A stretch of DNA of 64,000 bases, taken from the NCBI GenBank assembly GCA_963790435.1, contig CAWBOI010000001.1:1860001-1924000 (forward strand). Reading direction: 5' to 3'. Source of the DNA: Ilyomonas sp963790435 (GTDB lineage Bacteria; Bacteroidota; Bacteroidia; Chitinophagales; Chitinophagaceae). The translations under genes were made by a program, and so were the position numbers. Positions 52,980 through 61,185 of this stretch are shown here, piece after piece; position 1 is the stretch's first letter; each line of letters starts with the position of its first letter. The notes beneath the pieces are model-generated. The model did no database searches. It was not told where the DNA came from and was given only the letters and a program-made list of their open reading frames with translations.

Positions 52980-53031
52980 AACAAAAATTGTTTTTAATAA
53001 TAGGTGATTAGTTTTAGCTAATTTTATACCA

Positions 53032-53532
53032 ATGGCAATTATCAATTACGCATATTATAAAAGTCCGATTGGCGTTGTAAAGATAGTGGCTGAAGAAAAC
53101 TTTATAACAGAACTGGTTTTTAAAGAAGAAAATGAAGCTGTTGTAAACAATGACAACATCATTCAATCTTTGCCTTTGCAACAATGCTTACAGCAGTTAG
53201 ATGAGTTTTTTAACGGTAAAAGAAAAGACTTCACGATACCTGTAAAGCAGGCTGGCACTGCATTTCAGCAAAAAGTATGGAATCACCTGATAACCATTCC
53301 GTTTGGAAAAACGGTATCTTATTTACAATTGTCCAAACAACTCGGAGATGCCAAAGCCATTCGTGCCGTTGCCGCAAGCAATGGCAAAAACAAAGTGAGC
53401 ATCATTGTTCCTTGTCATCGTGTGGTGGGCAGCAATCAATCGCTCGTGGGTTACGCCTGGGGAAACTGGCGAAAGCAGTGGTTGCTGGAACACGAAGCCA
53501 AATGGGCAAACGGTGTTCGCACTTTATTTTAA
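53032..53532 (+). CDS. ogt: Methylated-DNA--protein-cysteine methyltransferase
   Basis: The 166-residue suicide enzyme takes the alkyl group from O6-alkylguanine onto C128 in IIVPCHRVVG. The helix-turn-helix with the RAVAASNGKNKV arginine finger lies just before, and LVGYAWGNWRKQWLLEHE follows. It complements the cysteine-less ATL protein at 21805. Divergent from osmC with a 52-base gap. Confidence 0.93.
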   Translation: MAIINYAYYKSPIGVVKIVAEENFITELVFKEENEAVVNNDNIIQSLPLQQCLQQLDEFFNGKRKDFTIPVKQAGTAFQQKVWNHLITIPFGKTVSYLQLSKQLGDAKAIRAVAASNGKNKVSIIVPCHRVVGSNQSLVGYAWGNWRKQWLLEHEAKWANGVRTLF

Positions 53533-53740
53533 AATATAGGCAAAAACAAACTATTTTGCACCCGATGCAACTTTCCTTCCTCCATAGCAATCTCGACTTT
53601 CTCGATCATCCGAAAGGTATCTAATATTGAATATCGGTAATAATTAATTGCTGTTTCTATCTCCAATCAACAGCAAACAATAACCATTAACAATCATCCA
53701 TCCACAATAGTAAATATTACCTCTTACTTATTACATCTTT

Positions 53741-54982
53741 ATGCTTACTCATACAACTTTGTCTGAACGAACACAATATTTTTTAGATTTAGAAGAACAA
53801 TACAGTGCGCACAATTATCACCCTTTACCGGTAGTATTAGAGCGTGGCAAAGGCGTTTTTGTTTGGGATGTGGAAGGCAAGCGTTACTACGATTTTTTAA
53901 GTGGCTATTCGGCTGTAAACCAGGGTCATTGCCATCCGCGCATCATTGAAGTTTTAGTTCAGCAATCACAAAAGCTAACGCTTACTTCACGCGCTTTTCA
54001 CAGCAATTTATTGGGCGAATATGCAAAGTACATCACCCAATATTTTGGCTATGATAAAGTGCTGCCCATGAACACCGGCGTAGAAGGCGGCGAAACCGCT
54101 ATAAAACTTGCACGCAAGTGGGCTTATGATAAAAAAGGTGTTGAAGCAAATAAAGCCAAAATCATCTTTGCAGAAGGCAATTTCTGGGGCAGAACGTTGG
54201 CTGCCATTTCTTCTTCCACCGACCCGAGCAGCTATAAAGGTTTTGGTCCTTACATGACGGGTTTTGAAATCATTGCTTATAATAATTTGCCCCTTTTAGA
54301 AAAAGCTCTGCAAGACAAAAACGTAGCGGCATTTATGGTTGAACCAATACAGGGCGAAGCGGGTGTGGTGATACCGGATGAAGGTTATTTAAAGGGAGCG
54401 AAAGAATTATGTGCCGAATACAATGTGTTGTTTATTGCCGATGAAATACAAACCGGCTTAGCCCGCACAGGAAAGATGCTTGCCTGCGACCATGAAGGTG
54501 TTCGTCCTGATATTTTGATTTTGGGCAAAGCCTTAAGCGGCGGCACTTTTCCGGTAAGCGCTGTGCTGGCAGATGATGAAATTATGCTTTGCATCAAGCC
54601 CGGTGAACATGGCTCTACGTATGGTGGCAACCCGCTGGCATGTGCGGTGGCTATGGAAGCCTTACAGGTGTTGAAAGATGAGGATATGGCTGCCAATGCA
54701 GAAGCGATGGGCAGTTTGCTTCGCGATGAACTGGCGAAACTGAACTCACCGTTTATCAAAACAATACGCGGCAAAGGCTTGCTGAATGCGATTGTAATTG
54801 AACACGAAAACAAAGAAGCTGCGTGGGACTTATGCCTCGCTTTGAAAGACAATGGCTTGTTGGCAAAGCCAACGCATGGCGATAAAATCCGGTTTGCACC
54901 ACCGCTTATCATCACTGAACAACAAATTAAAGAATGCGTTGGTATCATAGCAAAATCGCTTGCTGTTTTAGAAACATTATAA
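53741..54982 (+). CDS. rocD: Ornithine aminotransferase
   Basis: The 413-residue class-III PLP aminotransferase converts ornithine and 2-oxoglutarate to glutamate semialdehyde and glutamate. Visible blocks are YDFLSGYSAVNQGHCHPRI, MNTGVEGGETAIKLARKWAY, and FIADEIQTGLARTGKMLACD with the PLP aspartate region. The Schiff-base lysine is in ILGKALSGGTFPVSAV. Length and N-terminus match family members. A terminator lies just downstream. Confidence 0.94.
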   Translation: MLTHTTLSERTQYFLDLEEQYSAHNYHPLPVVLERGKGVFVWDVEGKRYYDFLSGYSAVNQGHCHPRIIEVLVQQSQKLTLTSRAFHSNLLGEYAKYITQYFGYDKVLPMNTGVEGGETAIKLARKWAYDKKGVEANKAKIIFAEGNFWGRTLAAISSSTDPSSYKGFGPYMTGFEIIAYNNLPLLEKALQDKNVAAFMVEPIQGEAGVVIPDEGYLKGAKELCAEYNVLFIADEIQTGLARTGKMLACDHEGVRPDILILGKALSGGTFPVSAVLADDEIMLCIKPGEHGSTYGGNPLACAVAMEALQVLKDEDMAANAEAMGSLLRDELAKLNSPFIKTIRGKGLLNAIVIEHENKEAAWDLCLALKDNGLLAKPTHGDKIRFAPPLIITEQQIKECVGIIAKSLAVLETL

Positions 54983-55004
54983 TGGCATTTTTATGTCAAA
55001 ACCA

Positions 55005-55035
55005 AAAGAGACGATGTTTGTTGCATCGTCTCTTT
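55005..55035 (+). terminator. rocD terminator
   Basis: AAAGAGACGATG (55005-55016) and CATCGTCTCTTT (55024-55035) are exact 12-bp partners with a 7-base loop, 22 bases after the rocD stop. Confidence 0.85.
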
Positions 55036-55057
55036 GTATTTAATCAGTTTTACTCTG

Positions 55058-55280
55058 GCGTCATTCCGCAAATGCCCTCAACACAATGATAAAACCATAA
55101 TCAAATTTGCGAGGGCTTTGTGCGGAATCTGGTGATTGATTTACAAACTTGTTGAAGTGTAATGAAGAACTTTACAACAGATAACATTCTTCAAACTTAC
55201 AAGAGCAGATTCCGCACAAAGCCCTCGTTGTTACGATCAATGTTTGAGTTCGTGTTGAGGGCATTTGCGGAATTACGACA
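55058..55280. repeat. Nested palindrome, GCGTCATTCCGC family
   Basis: The outer arms 55060-55084 and 55252-55276 pair with one mismatch (CGCAAATGCCCTCAACAC and complement). The inner arms 55110-55131 and 55206-55227 are perfect over 22 bp (containing GAGGGCTTTGTGCGGAATC). The centre is AT-rich. The design is the same as at 6650-6816. Short frames crossing it are not credible genes. Confidence 0.7.
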
Positions 55281-55361
55281 AAATCAAACCTGTTTTCTAC
55301 TCAGCTTTATTTCTCACTCCTCACCTTTTGTTTTTGGCTCATTTTTTATACAATAATAGCC

Positions 55362-56249
55362 ATGAGTTTAGGATATGCCTGCATCAACATCGGTTTGGCT
55401 GAAGGAGGGATTTCATCAACGCGCAGCATGATAAAACGCACTTTTGGAGAAAAAGGAATTCAGTATGCTTCGCAATTGGCACTGCAAAATGTAACTGACT
55501 TACTAAAAATTTTGCAATGGAATGTTGAACACAATGTCAAAGTGTTTCGGGTAACCTCTGATCTCTTTCCCTGGGCTTCGGAATACAAGATAGAATCACT
55601 GCCCGATTTTACCGAAATCCGTGCTGTACTCCAAGAAGCGGGTAAGCAACCCGTGCGCATGAGCACACATCCGGGACCGTTTAATAAACTTGCTGGTAGC
55701 GGCGCAACCTTACAAAATACAATCAAAGACTTAGAAATTCACGGACAAGTATTTGATTTGATGGGTTTGCCCAAAACGCACATGCACAAAATCAACATTC
55801 ATGTCGGCGGGGCGTATGGCGATAAAGGAGAAACCATTAAACGATTTATAAAAAATTTTGACCTGTTATCGCAAAGTGTTCAACAAAGATTATCGGTTGA
55901 AAATGATGATAAATCTGGCTTGTACACCGTTGCTGATTTGGTTCCTATACATGAGCAAACCCGCATTCCTATTGTGTTTGATTACTTTCATCATAAACTG
56001 AATCCGGGTGTACAAACCGAAGAAGAAGCGTTTTTAACGGCTTACAACACATGGGATGTAAAGCCCGTTTTTCACTACTCAAGCTCACGGAAAGAAACGG
56101 AAGATGCTACCTGCAAAAAAGAAGCGCACAGCGATTGGGTGCATGAAAAAATAAACACTTACGGCAAAGACATTGACATCGTTTTAGAAACCAAAATGAA
56201 AGAGTTGTCACTTATGAAATACCGCGAACAATTCGGGATGGAAAGTTAG
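55362..56249 (+). CDS. uvsE: UV damage endonuclease
   Basis: The 295-residue TIM-barrel protein of the UVDE family (PF03851) starts MSLGYACINIGLAEGGISST. Metal-binding residues can be placed in MSTHPGPFNKL, INIHVGGAYGDKGETI, LSVENDDKSG and PIVFDYFHHKLNP. UVDE nicks DNA 5' of UV photoproducts and abasic sites, an alternative to UvrABC. It is a single gene. With AlkB, Ogt and the ATL protein, the window has an unusual number of DNA-damage-reversal or alternative-excision genes. Confidence 0.92.
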   Translation: MSLGYACINIGLAEGGISSTRSMIKRTFGEKGIQYASQLALQNVTDLLKILQWNVEHNVKVFRVTSDLFPWASEYKIESLPDFTEIRAVLQEAGKQPVRMSTHPGPFNKLAGSGATLQNTIKDLEIHGQVFDLMGLPKTHMHKINIHVGGAYGDKGETIKRFIKNFDLLSQSVQQRLSVENDDKSGLYTVADLVPIHEQTRIPIVFDYFHHKLNPGVQTEEEAFLTAYNTWDVKPVFHYSSSRKETEDATCKKEAHSDWVHEKINTYGKDIDIVLETKMKELSLMKYREQFGMES

Positions 56250-56337
56250 CCCACCATACCGTTTTTAATTCATCAGTCGCAGTTTATAAAGGCTAAAATC
56301 CTTGTAAATGTGGTTTTCCTAAATCACAAATCTGAAA

Positions 56338-56357
56338 CCTGTCTGCCGACAGGCAGG
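56338..56357. repeat. CCTGTCTGCCGACAGGCAGG palindrome
   Basis: This GC-rich near-palindrome is of the same family as 21726-21744 and 60387-60406. It lies between the uvsE and VOC genes. Confidence 0.55.
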
Positions 56358-56371
56358 TCATACATCTAAAA

Positions 56372-56854
56372 TCATTCGCCGTTGTAAGCGGCTTGCAACA
56401 CATTCATGTCTAACTTCTTCATGGGCATCATTGCCTTCATTACACGACTGGTTCTTTCTGCATCGCCGCTTGAAAAGAAGCGTCCCATATTAGCTGGTAC
56501 AATTTGCCACGACAATCCAAATTTATCAGTAAGCCAGCCACATTGTATTTCTTTTCCACCTTCGGTAAGCTTGTTCCATAACTCATCTATTTCTTCCTGC
56601 ATTTTGCAATTGACCATCAACGAAATGGCAGGTGTAAACTGATAATGCGGGCCGCCATTGAGTGCCATAAATTGCTGTCCTTCCAGTTCAAAATTCATAA
56701 CCATTACGCTGCCTTTAGGTCCCGGGCCAGCATCGCCGTAACGGCTGGTGCTCGTAACTTTTGAATTTTTAAAAACAGAAGTGTAAAAATTAACGGCTTC
56801 TTCTGCATTGTTGTTAAACCATAAGAAAGTAACAATTTTTTGTGTGTTGCTCAT
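56372..56854 (-). CDS. PhnB-like VOC-family protein
   Basis: The 160-residue protein has the PF06983 (PhnB-like, once called 3-demethylubiquinone methyltransferase) pattern. Blocks are MSNTQKIVTFLWFNNNAEEA, NFYTSVFKNSKVTS, FMALNGGPHYQFTPAISLMV and WNKLTEGGKEIQCGWLTDKFG. The fold is a glyoxalase/VOC dimer of unknown activity. Start MSNTQK is the family start; an upstream ATG adds nine residues. Confidence 0.87.
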   Translation of the reverse strand: MSNTQKIVTFLWFNNNAEEAVNFYTSVFKNSKVTSTSRYGDAGPGPKGSVMVMNFELEGQQFMALNGGPHYQFTPAISLMVNCKMQEEIDELWNKLTEGGKEIQCGWLTDKFGLSWQIVPANMGRFFSSGDAERTSRVMKAMMPMKKLDMNVLQAAYNGE

Positions 56855-56967
56855 AATACAATAATTTGTTTGTTGGTGCAAACATAGGATGGCTTTACAA
56901 AGAAGATGGTGTACAATCCCGACAATTGAGCGGGCGGTTTGCGGCGGTTTATTTTTAGTGCAAAACC

Positions 56968-57008
56968 AAAAGCCCCGTTCCTACAGTACTGTTGGGGACG
57001 GGGCTTTT
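56968..57008. terminator. rpsG terminator
   Basis: AAAAGCCCCGT (56968-56978) and ACGGGGCTTTT (56998-57008) form an 11-bp stem whose upper part contains ACAGTACTGT. It lies 22 bases after the minus-strand rpsG stop. Confidence 0.85.
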
Positions 57009-57029
57009 AAAATATCGTCAATTCAAAAC

Positions 57030-57497
57030 TTAAATTCTAAAATGCGAGAAGGCTTTGTTAGCTTCTGCCATGCGGTGTGTATCTTCTTTCTTTTTAAAAG
57101 CAGCGCCTTCACCTTTGCTTGCAGAAACTATTTCGTTGGCTAATTTATCAGCCATGGTCCTGCCGTTTCTTTCACGGCTGTAACGAATGAGCCATTTGAT
57201 GCTTAATGATACTTTTCTGTCCTGGCGCACTTCGGTTGGTATCTGAAACGTAGCACCACCAATGCGGCGGCTGCGTACTTCTACAGCAGGCGTAACGTTT
57301 GACAAAGCACGCTTCCAGATTTCGTAACCATCTTCATTGGTTGTTTTGGCAACTTTATCAATGGCATCGTAAAAAATATTGATAGCCGTGCTTTTTTTGC
57401 CATCCCACATCAGGTTGTTTACAAAGCGCGTTACGAGTTTATCGTGATATTTAGAATCGGGCGCGAGCGGAATTTTTTTTGCTTGTGATTTTCTCAT
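57030..57497 (-). CDS. rpsG: 30S ribosomal protein S7
   Basis: The 155-residue S7 starts MRKSQAKKIPLAPDSKYHDK and has the typical NLMWDGKKSTAINIFYDAID and RRIGGATFQIPTEVR blocks. It nucleates assembly of the 30S head. It follows rpsL by 31 bases, but unlike the usual str operon the unit ends here with a strong terminator; fusA and tuf are not downstream in the window. Confidence 0.97.
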   Translation of the reverse strand: MRKSQAKKIPLAPDSKYHDKLVTRFVNNLMWDGKKSTAINIFYDAIDKVAKTTNEDGYEIWKRALSNVTPAVEVRSRRIGGATFQIPTEVRQDRKVSLSIKWLIRYSRERNGRTMADKLANEIVSASKGEGAAFKKKEDTHRMAEANKAFSHFRI

Positions 57498-57528
57498 GGA
57501 AAGAGACGGTTATGATAACTTGAAAAAA

Positions 57529-57939
57529 TTATTTTTTGCCTTTTGTCGGTGCAGCAGCCGGTGCGCCAGCTTTGCCTTTTTTAGTACCATACTTCGAGCG
57601 GCTTTTCTTGCGGTCTTTTACACCAGCCGTATCTAAGCTGCCGCGCACAATGTGGTAACGCACACCTGGTAAGTCTTTCACACGACCACCGCGAATCAAA
57701 ACGATGGAGTGTTCCTGCAGGTTATGACCTTCACCCGGGATGTAAGCAATCACTTCTACTTTATTGGTTAACCGAACTTTGGCAACTTTGCGAAGCGCAG
57801 AGTTTGGCTTTTTAGGAGTGGTGGTGTACACCCTTGTACAAACGCCACGACGTTGCGGGCAAGCATCTAACGCTCTGGATTTGCTTTTTGACCGGATGAT
57901 TTCGCGACCTTTTCTTACTAACTGCTGTATGGTTGGCAT
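57529..57939 (-). CDS. rpsL: 30S ribosomal protein S12
   Basis: The 136-residue S12 starts MPTIQQLVRKGRE. The decoding-centre segments TTPKKPNSALRKVAKVRLTN and PGVRYHIVRG are present, and the lysine of PKKPNS where streptomycin resistance arises is wild type. The C-terminus has a GKAGAPAAAPTKGKK extension of a kind common in Bacteroidota. First gene of the rpsL-rpsG unit. Confidence 0.97.
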   Translation of the reverse strand: MPTIQQLVRKGREIIRSKSKSRALDACPQRRGVCTRVYTTTPKKPNSALRKVAKVRLTNKVEVIAYIPGEGHNLQEHSIVLIRGGRVKDLPGVRYHIVRGSLDTAGVKDRKKSRSKYGTKKGKAGAPAAAPTKGKK

Positions 57940-58026
57940 TCTATACCCGTAATTTTTAGGACGGCAAAGGTAAGCGGCTATCTATAAACTTCCAAGAATA
58001 AAAGTTTAATTTTTGTGAATGAAGAA

Positions 58027-58215
58027 ATAGAACACGGATGACACGGAGTTCCTGCACGGATGTTCAGGATAGTTGGAACTGGGATGAATGGGATACTTGG
58101 GATTTGTGGGATATTGCTAAAGTTTGTTTTTACCCTAATATTCAATCTTACATTTTATACATAAAGTCCATAAAATCCGTGCACGCAGTCCGTGTCACCC
58201 GTGTTCCATACTCAT
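58027..58215. repeat. ATCCGTG/CACGGAT repeat cluster
   Basis: Words CACGGATGACACGGAG and CACGGATG near 58033-58065 are complementary to CCGTGCACGCAGTCCGTG and CACCCGTGTTCC near 58171-58206, giving a broad degenerate palindrome. Similar words lie at 20440-20467 and 58650-58710. No gene is visible. Confidence 0.5.
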
Positions 58216-58228
58216 GCGTGTTCTATTC

Positions 58229-58618
58229 TCATCCCTGTTCCATTCTTTTTAATTCATTGTCAAACATCTTTCTCTTTACTTCCGGCTTTTTTCCAAAATT
58301 CAGTAACAACCCAACTTCTATATGCGTTGCTTTTAAATAATTGAGAAGTTGATTTTCATGCTCAGTTAACAAACATTCATGGGCTTTTACTTCTATGATA
58401 ACAATATCGTTTACTATTAAATCAGCATAATATTCGCCTACTCTTTTTCCTCCATAATAAACGTCAACAGACTTTTGCTTTTCAACAATACAACCAGCAC
58501 AAATCAATTCAACATACAACGCATTTTCATACACTTTTTCCAAAAATCCATATCCTAAAGTATTGTACACTTTGTAAAAAGCTTTCAATATCCCATCTGT
58601 CAAATCGCTGTATCTCAT
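58229..58618 (-). CDS. GxxExxY protein
   Basis: The 129-residue protein has the family motif GFLEKVYENAL (about 24-34). A PD-(D/E)xK-like core follows: GEYYADLIVNDIVIIEVKA (about 77-95). Then comes ENQLLNYLKATHIEVGLLLNFG. Members are widespread in Bacteroidota between repeats; nuclease-fold similarity is noted but activity is unknown. Here too it is embedded between CCGTG-type repeats. Confidence 0.87.
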   Translation of the reverse strand: MRYSDLTDGILKAFYKVYNTLGYGFLEKVYENALYVELICAGCIVEKQKSVDVYYGGKRVGEYYADLIVNDIVIIEVKAHECLLTEHENQLLNYLKATHIEVGLLLNFGKKPEVKRKMFDNELKRMEQG

Positions 58619-58711
58619 GTTTGGTTTTGCCAGTTATTTATCTAATATAAAATCCTAAACATCCGTGCACATAGTCCGTGTTATCCGTGTTCTATTCTCA
58701 TCCGTGTTCTA

Positions 58712-59779
58712 TCAAATCGCCATCAGCCAGCCGTATTTGTCTTCGGCTTTACCTTCGCGGATGTCGTTCAATCTTTTTCTTAATTCCGGTGCCACTTTCC
58801 ATTTAGCGGTATCAAAATACATCGAATCATCTTTATAACGCAATTCCCTGATGTAAGAAACGGTAGCCGCGGTGCCCGTACCAAACGCTTCTACATATTT
58901 GCCCCCTTCATAAGCCGCAGTGAGTTCGTCAATGCTGATATTGCGCTCTTCTACTTCAATACCCATATCATTTAAAACCTGGATTGCACTGTCGCGGGTA
59001 ACGCCGGCTAAAATGGTTCCTTCATCAAGCGGTGGTGTGATGGCTATATCATCAATCACAAAAAATACATTCATTGTTCCTACTTCCTGTAGCCATTTGT
59101 GCTCAAATGCATCTGTCCACAACACCTGGTCGTAGCCCATTTCTTTTGCTTTGTGTGCTGCTTGCAGACTTGCTCCGTAGTTGCCTGCGTTCTTCGCAAA
59201 ACCAACGCCACCAGGCGCTGCACGCGTATAAGTTTCTTCTACCAGTATCTTCATGGGCGCACTGTAATAAAAACCAGTAGGACTTAATAAAATAAGAAAT
59301 TTATAGCTGTTGGAAGGATGCACACCAATCACTTCATCGGTGGCAAACATTACCGGGCGGATGTACAAAGAATGATCCGGCTTCGTAGGAATCCAGTCTT
59401 TTTCAAGTTGTACCAATTGCCTTAATCCATCAATAAAAATTTCTTCAGGCACTTCGGGCATTTGCATCCGTTTTGCCGAAATATTAAAGCGCTTGAAATT
59501 ATCGTACGGACGAAATATATAAGCGCTGCCGTCTGTATGTTTATAGGCTTTGATGCCTTCAAAAATAGCTTGTCCATAATGCAAGGCCGCCATTGACGGA
59601 TAAAAAGAAATGGGCCCATAAGGTTTAATTTCAGCATTGACCCATTCACCATCAAACCAATCGGCTTCCAGCATGTAATCGGTAAAATATTTACCAAAAA
59701 CAAGATTATTAAAATCGGTTGTCTTCAATTTGCTTTCTGCAACTTTTGTAATGGGGAACGTGTCGAATGCTGTTGTCAT
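58712..59779 (-). CDS. ilvE: Branched-chain amino acid aminotransferase
   Basis: The 355-residue fold-type IV PLP enzyme makes leucine, isoleucine and valine from their keto acids. Marks are FEGIKAYKHTDGSAYIFRPY, the catalytic lysine in GVGFAKNAGNYGASL, the QVLWTDAFEHKWLQEVGTMN strand and GTGTAATVSYI binding the phosphate. The length fits the long BCAT form. A TATTTTTG box lies 17 bases before the start. Confidence 0.95.
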   Translation of the reverse strand: MTTAFDTFPITKVAESKLKTTDFNNLVFGKYFTDYMLEADWFDGEWVNAEIKPYGPISFYPSMAALHYGQAIFEGIKAYKHTDGSAYIFRPYDNFKRFNISAKRMQMPEVPEEIFIDGLRQLVQLEKDWIPTKPDHSLYIRPVMFATDEVIGVHPSNSYKFLILLSPTGFYYSAPMKILVEETYTRAAPGGVGFAKNAGNYGASLQAAHKAKEMGYDQVLWTDAFEHKWLQEVGTMNVFFVIDDIAITPPLDEGTILAGVTRDSAIQVLNDMGIEVEERNISIDELTAAYEGGKYVEAFGTGTAATVSYIRELRYKDDSMYFDTAKWKVAPELRKRLNDIREGKAEDKYGWLMAI

Positions 59780-59795
59780 AGCTTACATTTGTTAG

Positions 59796-59803
59796 CAAAA
59801 ATA
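59796..59803 (-). promoter_or_regulatory. ilvE -7 element
   Basis: On the minus strand TATTTTTG matches TAnnTTTG and ends 17 bases before the ilvE ATG. The upstream TTTT at roughly the right distance is only a weak -33 box. Confidence 0.5.
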
Positions 59804-59835
59804 AGAAACAAGGATTGTTTAAAATGTGATAGTTT

Positions 59836-60369
59836 ATGAAAATTCAGTTGCCTCCTTTTGTGCTGGCAGATTTGTATAAAGAATCGTTGGTGATAGTTGA
59901 TGATGTGCTTACATCGCATGAAAATACTGACGAAACCAAACCGTACCAAAGTAGCCAGGAAACAGAGCCCAAACCCGCTCCATTTTTAGGGCAAAATAGA
60001 AAAGGAATTGCCGTATTGGTGAAAGATACACTACATCGCTTTACAGATGATGAAAGCCTGCAATTGCTTGCTAATATGCTGGGTGCATTGCACATGACAA
60101 TGGATGATGTGGCCCTGATAAATATTGATAAAACCAAAATGACTTACAAAGAAATGCAGGCAACCCTCCAAACCAGCGTCTGTCTTATGTTTGATGTATC
60201 TACACAAAGCATTGCATTGCCGTTTCAAATGCCCGATTACAAAGTGCAAACATTCGATAATTGTAAATTTTTGTGCAGCGCATCCTTACAAAAAATGAAA
60301 GGCAATGGCAAAGAAGCCAAGCTGGAAAAAACAAAATTGTGGATGTGCCTGAAAAGCTTGTTTGAATAA
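59836..60369 (+). CDS. Conserved hypothetical, possible HolD/psi-like fold
   Basis: The 177-residue soluble protein starts MKIQLPPFVLADLYKESLVI. After a variable linker (35-55) comes an alternating beta/alpha region (RKGIAVLVKD, ESLQLLANMLGALHMTMDDVALINID, TSVCLMFD, IALPFQMPDYKVQTF) and a C-terminal KLWMCLKSLFE. The order of elements recalls the psi subunit (HolD) of DNA polymerase III clamp loaders, but I see no diagnostic motif and the idea is speculative. The likely annotation is hypothetical. Divergent from ilvE, and followed by rdgB. Confidence 0.6.
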   Translation: MKIQLPPFVLADLYKESLVIVDDVLTSHENTDETKPYQSSQETEPKPAPFLGQNRKGIAVLVKDTLHRFTDDESLQLLANMLGALHMTMDDVALINIDKTKMTYKEMQATLQTSVCLMFDVSTQSIALPFQMPDYKVQTFDNCKFLCSASLQKMKGNGKEAKLEKTKLWMCLKSLFE

Positions 60370-60386
60370 TGTTTTTGAACCACAAA

Positions 60387-60406
60387 CCTGCCTGCCGGTA
60401 GGCAGG
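60387..60406. repeat. CCTGCCTGCCGGTAGGCAGG palindrome
   Basis: A 20-base near-perfect palindrome is embedded in CACAAA...ACACAGAGG words between the hypothetical gene and rdgB. Third copy of the family at 21726 and 56338. Confidence 0.6.
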
Positions 60407-60453
60407 GACACAGAGGACATGAAGATTCACAAAGTATTTTTTCTTTATTTTTT

Positions 60454-61059
60454 ATGGTAAAAACAAATCAATCAACCACGTTCATCTTTGCTACCAATAA
60501 CCAGCATAAAGTGGATGAAATCAAACACATCATCGGCAATCAATATCATATCATACCACTACAAGAAGCGGGCATCAACATTGACATTCCCGAACCGTTT
60601 GATACCATTGAAGAAAATGCCATCGAAAAGGCAAGAGTAATATATCAACTTACCCAACAAAATTGTTTTAGTGAAGATACGGGATTGGAAGTAAAAGCCC
60701 TGAACGGCGAGCCTGGCGTGAAGAGTGCGCGGTATGCTGGTGAGGATAAAAAATTTTCAGCCAACATTGAAAAGCTCTTAAAAAACATGCAAAACCAAAC
60801 GTCGCGTGTTGCGCAGTTCAGAACGGTAATTTGCTTGTTGTTGAATGATGAACAGCATCTGTTTGAAGGCATTTGCAAAGGTACGATTACTGAGCATCCC
60901 AGTGGTGAAGGCGGTTTTGGTTATGATGCTGTTTTTATTCCCGAAGGAAGTAATCAAACCTTTGCGCAAATGACGACAGATGAAAAAAATCAATTTAGTC
61001 ATCGCCGCAAAGCGACTGATCAATTCATTCAATTTTTGAAAGAAAAAAAATGGCAGTAA
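60454..61059 (+). CDS. rdgB: XTP/dITP diphosphatase
   Basis: The 201-residue HAM1/RdgB-family enzyme hydrolyses inosine, xanthosine and other non-canonical nucleoside triphosphates, keeping them out of DNA. Family marks are FIFATNNQHKVDEIKHI, SEDTGLEVKALNGEPGVKSA, GGFGYDAVFIPEG and the final SHRRKATDQF. The start MVKTNQ is suitable. Confidence 0.94.
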   Translation: MVKTNQSTTFIFATNNQHKVDEIKHIIGNQYHIIPLQEAGINIDIPEPFDTIEENAIEKARVIYQLTQQNCFSEDTGLEVKALNGEPGVKSARYAGEDKKFSANIEKLLKNMQNQTSRVAQFRTVICLLLNDEQHLFEGICKGTITEHPSGEGGFGYDAVFIPEGSNQTFAQMTTDEKNQFSHRRKATDQFIQFLKEKKWQ

Positions 61060-61157
61060 AAAAGGAGCAAAAACAAAAACAGATTCAAACAGGTTTTCAA
61101 TGAGCATCATTACCGAACGTTCGTCTAACAATTAACAATTAACAATACATGCTTTCT

Positions 61158-61165
61158 TATTTTTG
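61158..61165 (+). promoter_or_regulatory. TATTTTTG -7 element
   Basis: An exact TAnnTTTG box lies 20 bases before the phosphosulfolactate synthase start. A cluster of TTAACAAT words lies where -33 would be, with no TTTG. Confidence 0.5.
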
Positions 61166-61185
61166 CCGCCGCTAAACAACAACGA

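Noticed and set aside
54385..54948. A 187-codon minus-strand frame
   Set aside because: It is the shadow of the rocD aminotransferase, whose motifs are complete on the plus strand.
57030..57939. A complete str operon (rpsL-rpsG-fusA-tuf)
   Set aside because: A strong terminator follows rpsG, and the next gene downstream on the minus strand is a VOC protein, so fusA is elsewhere.
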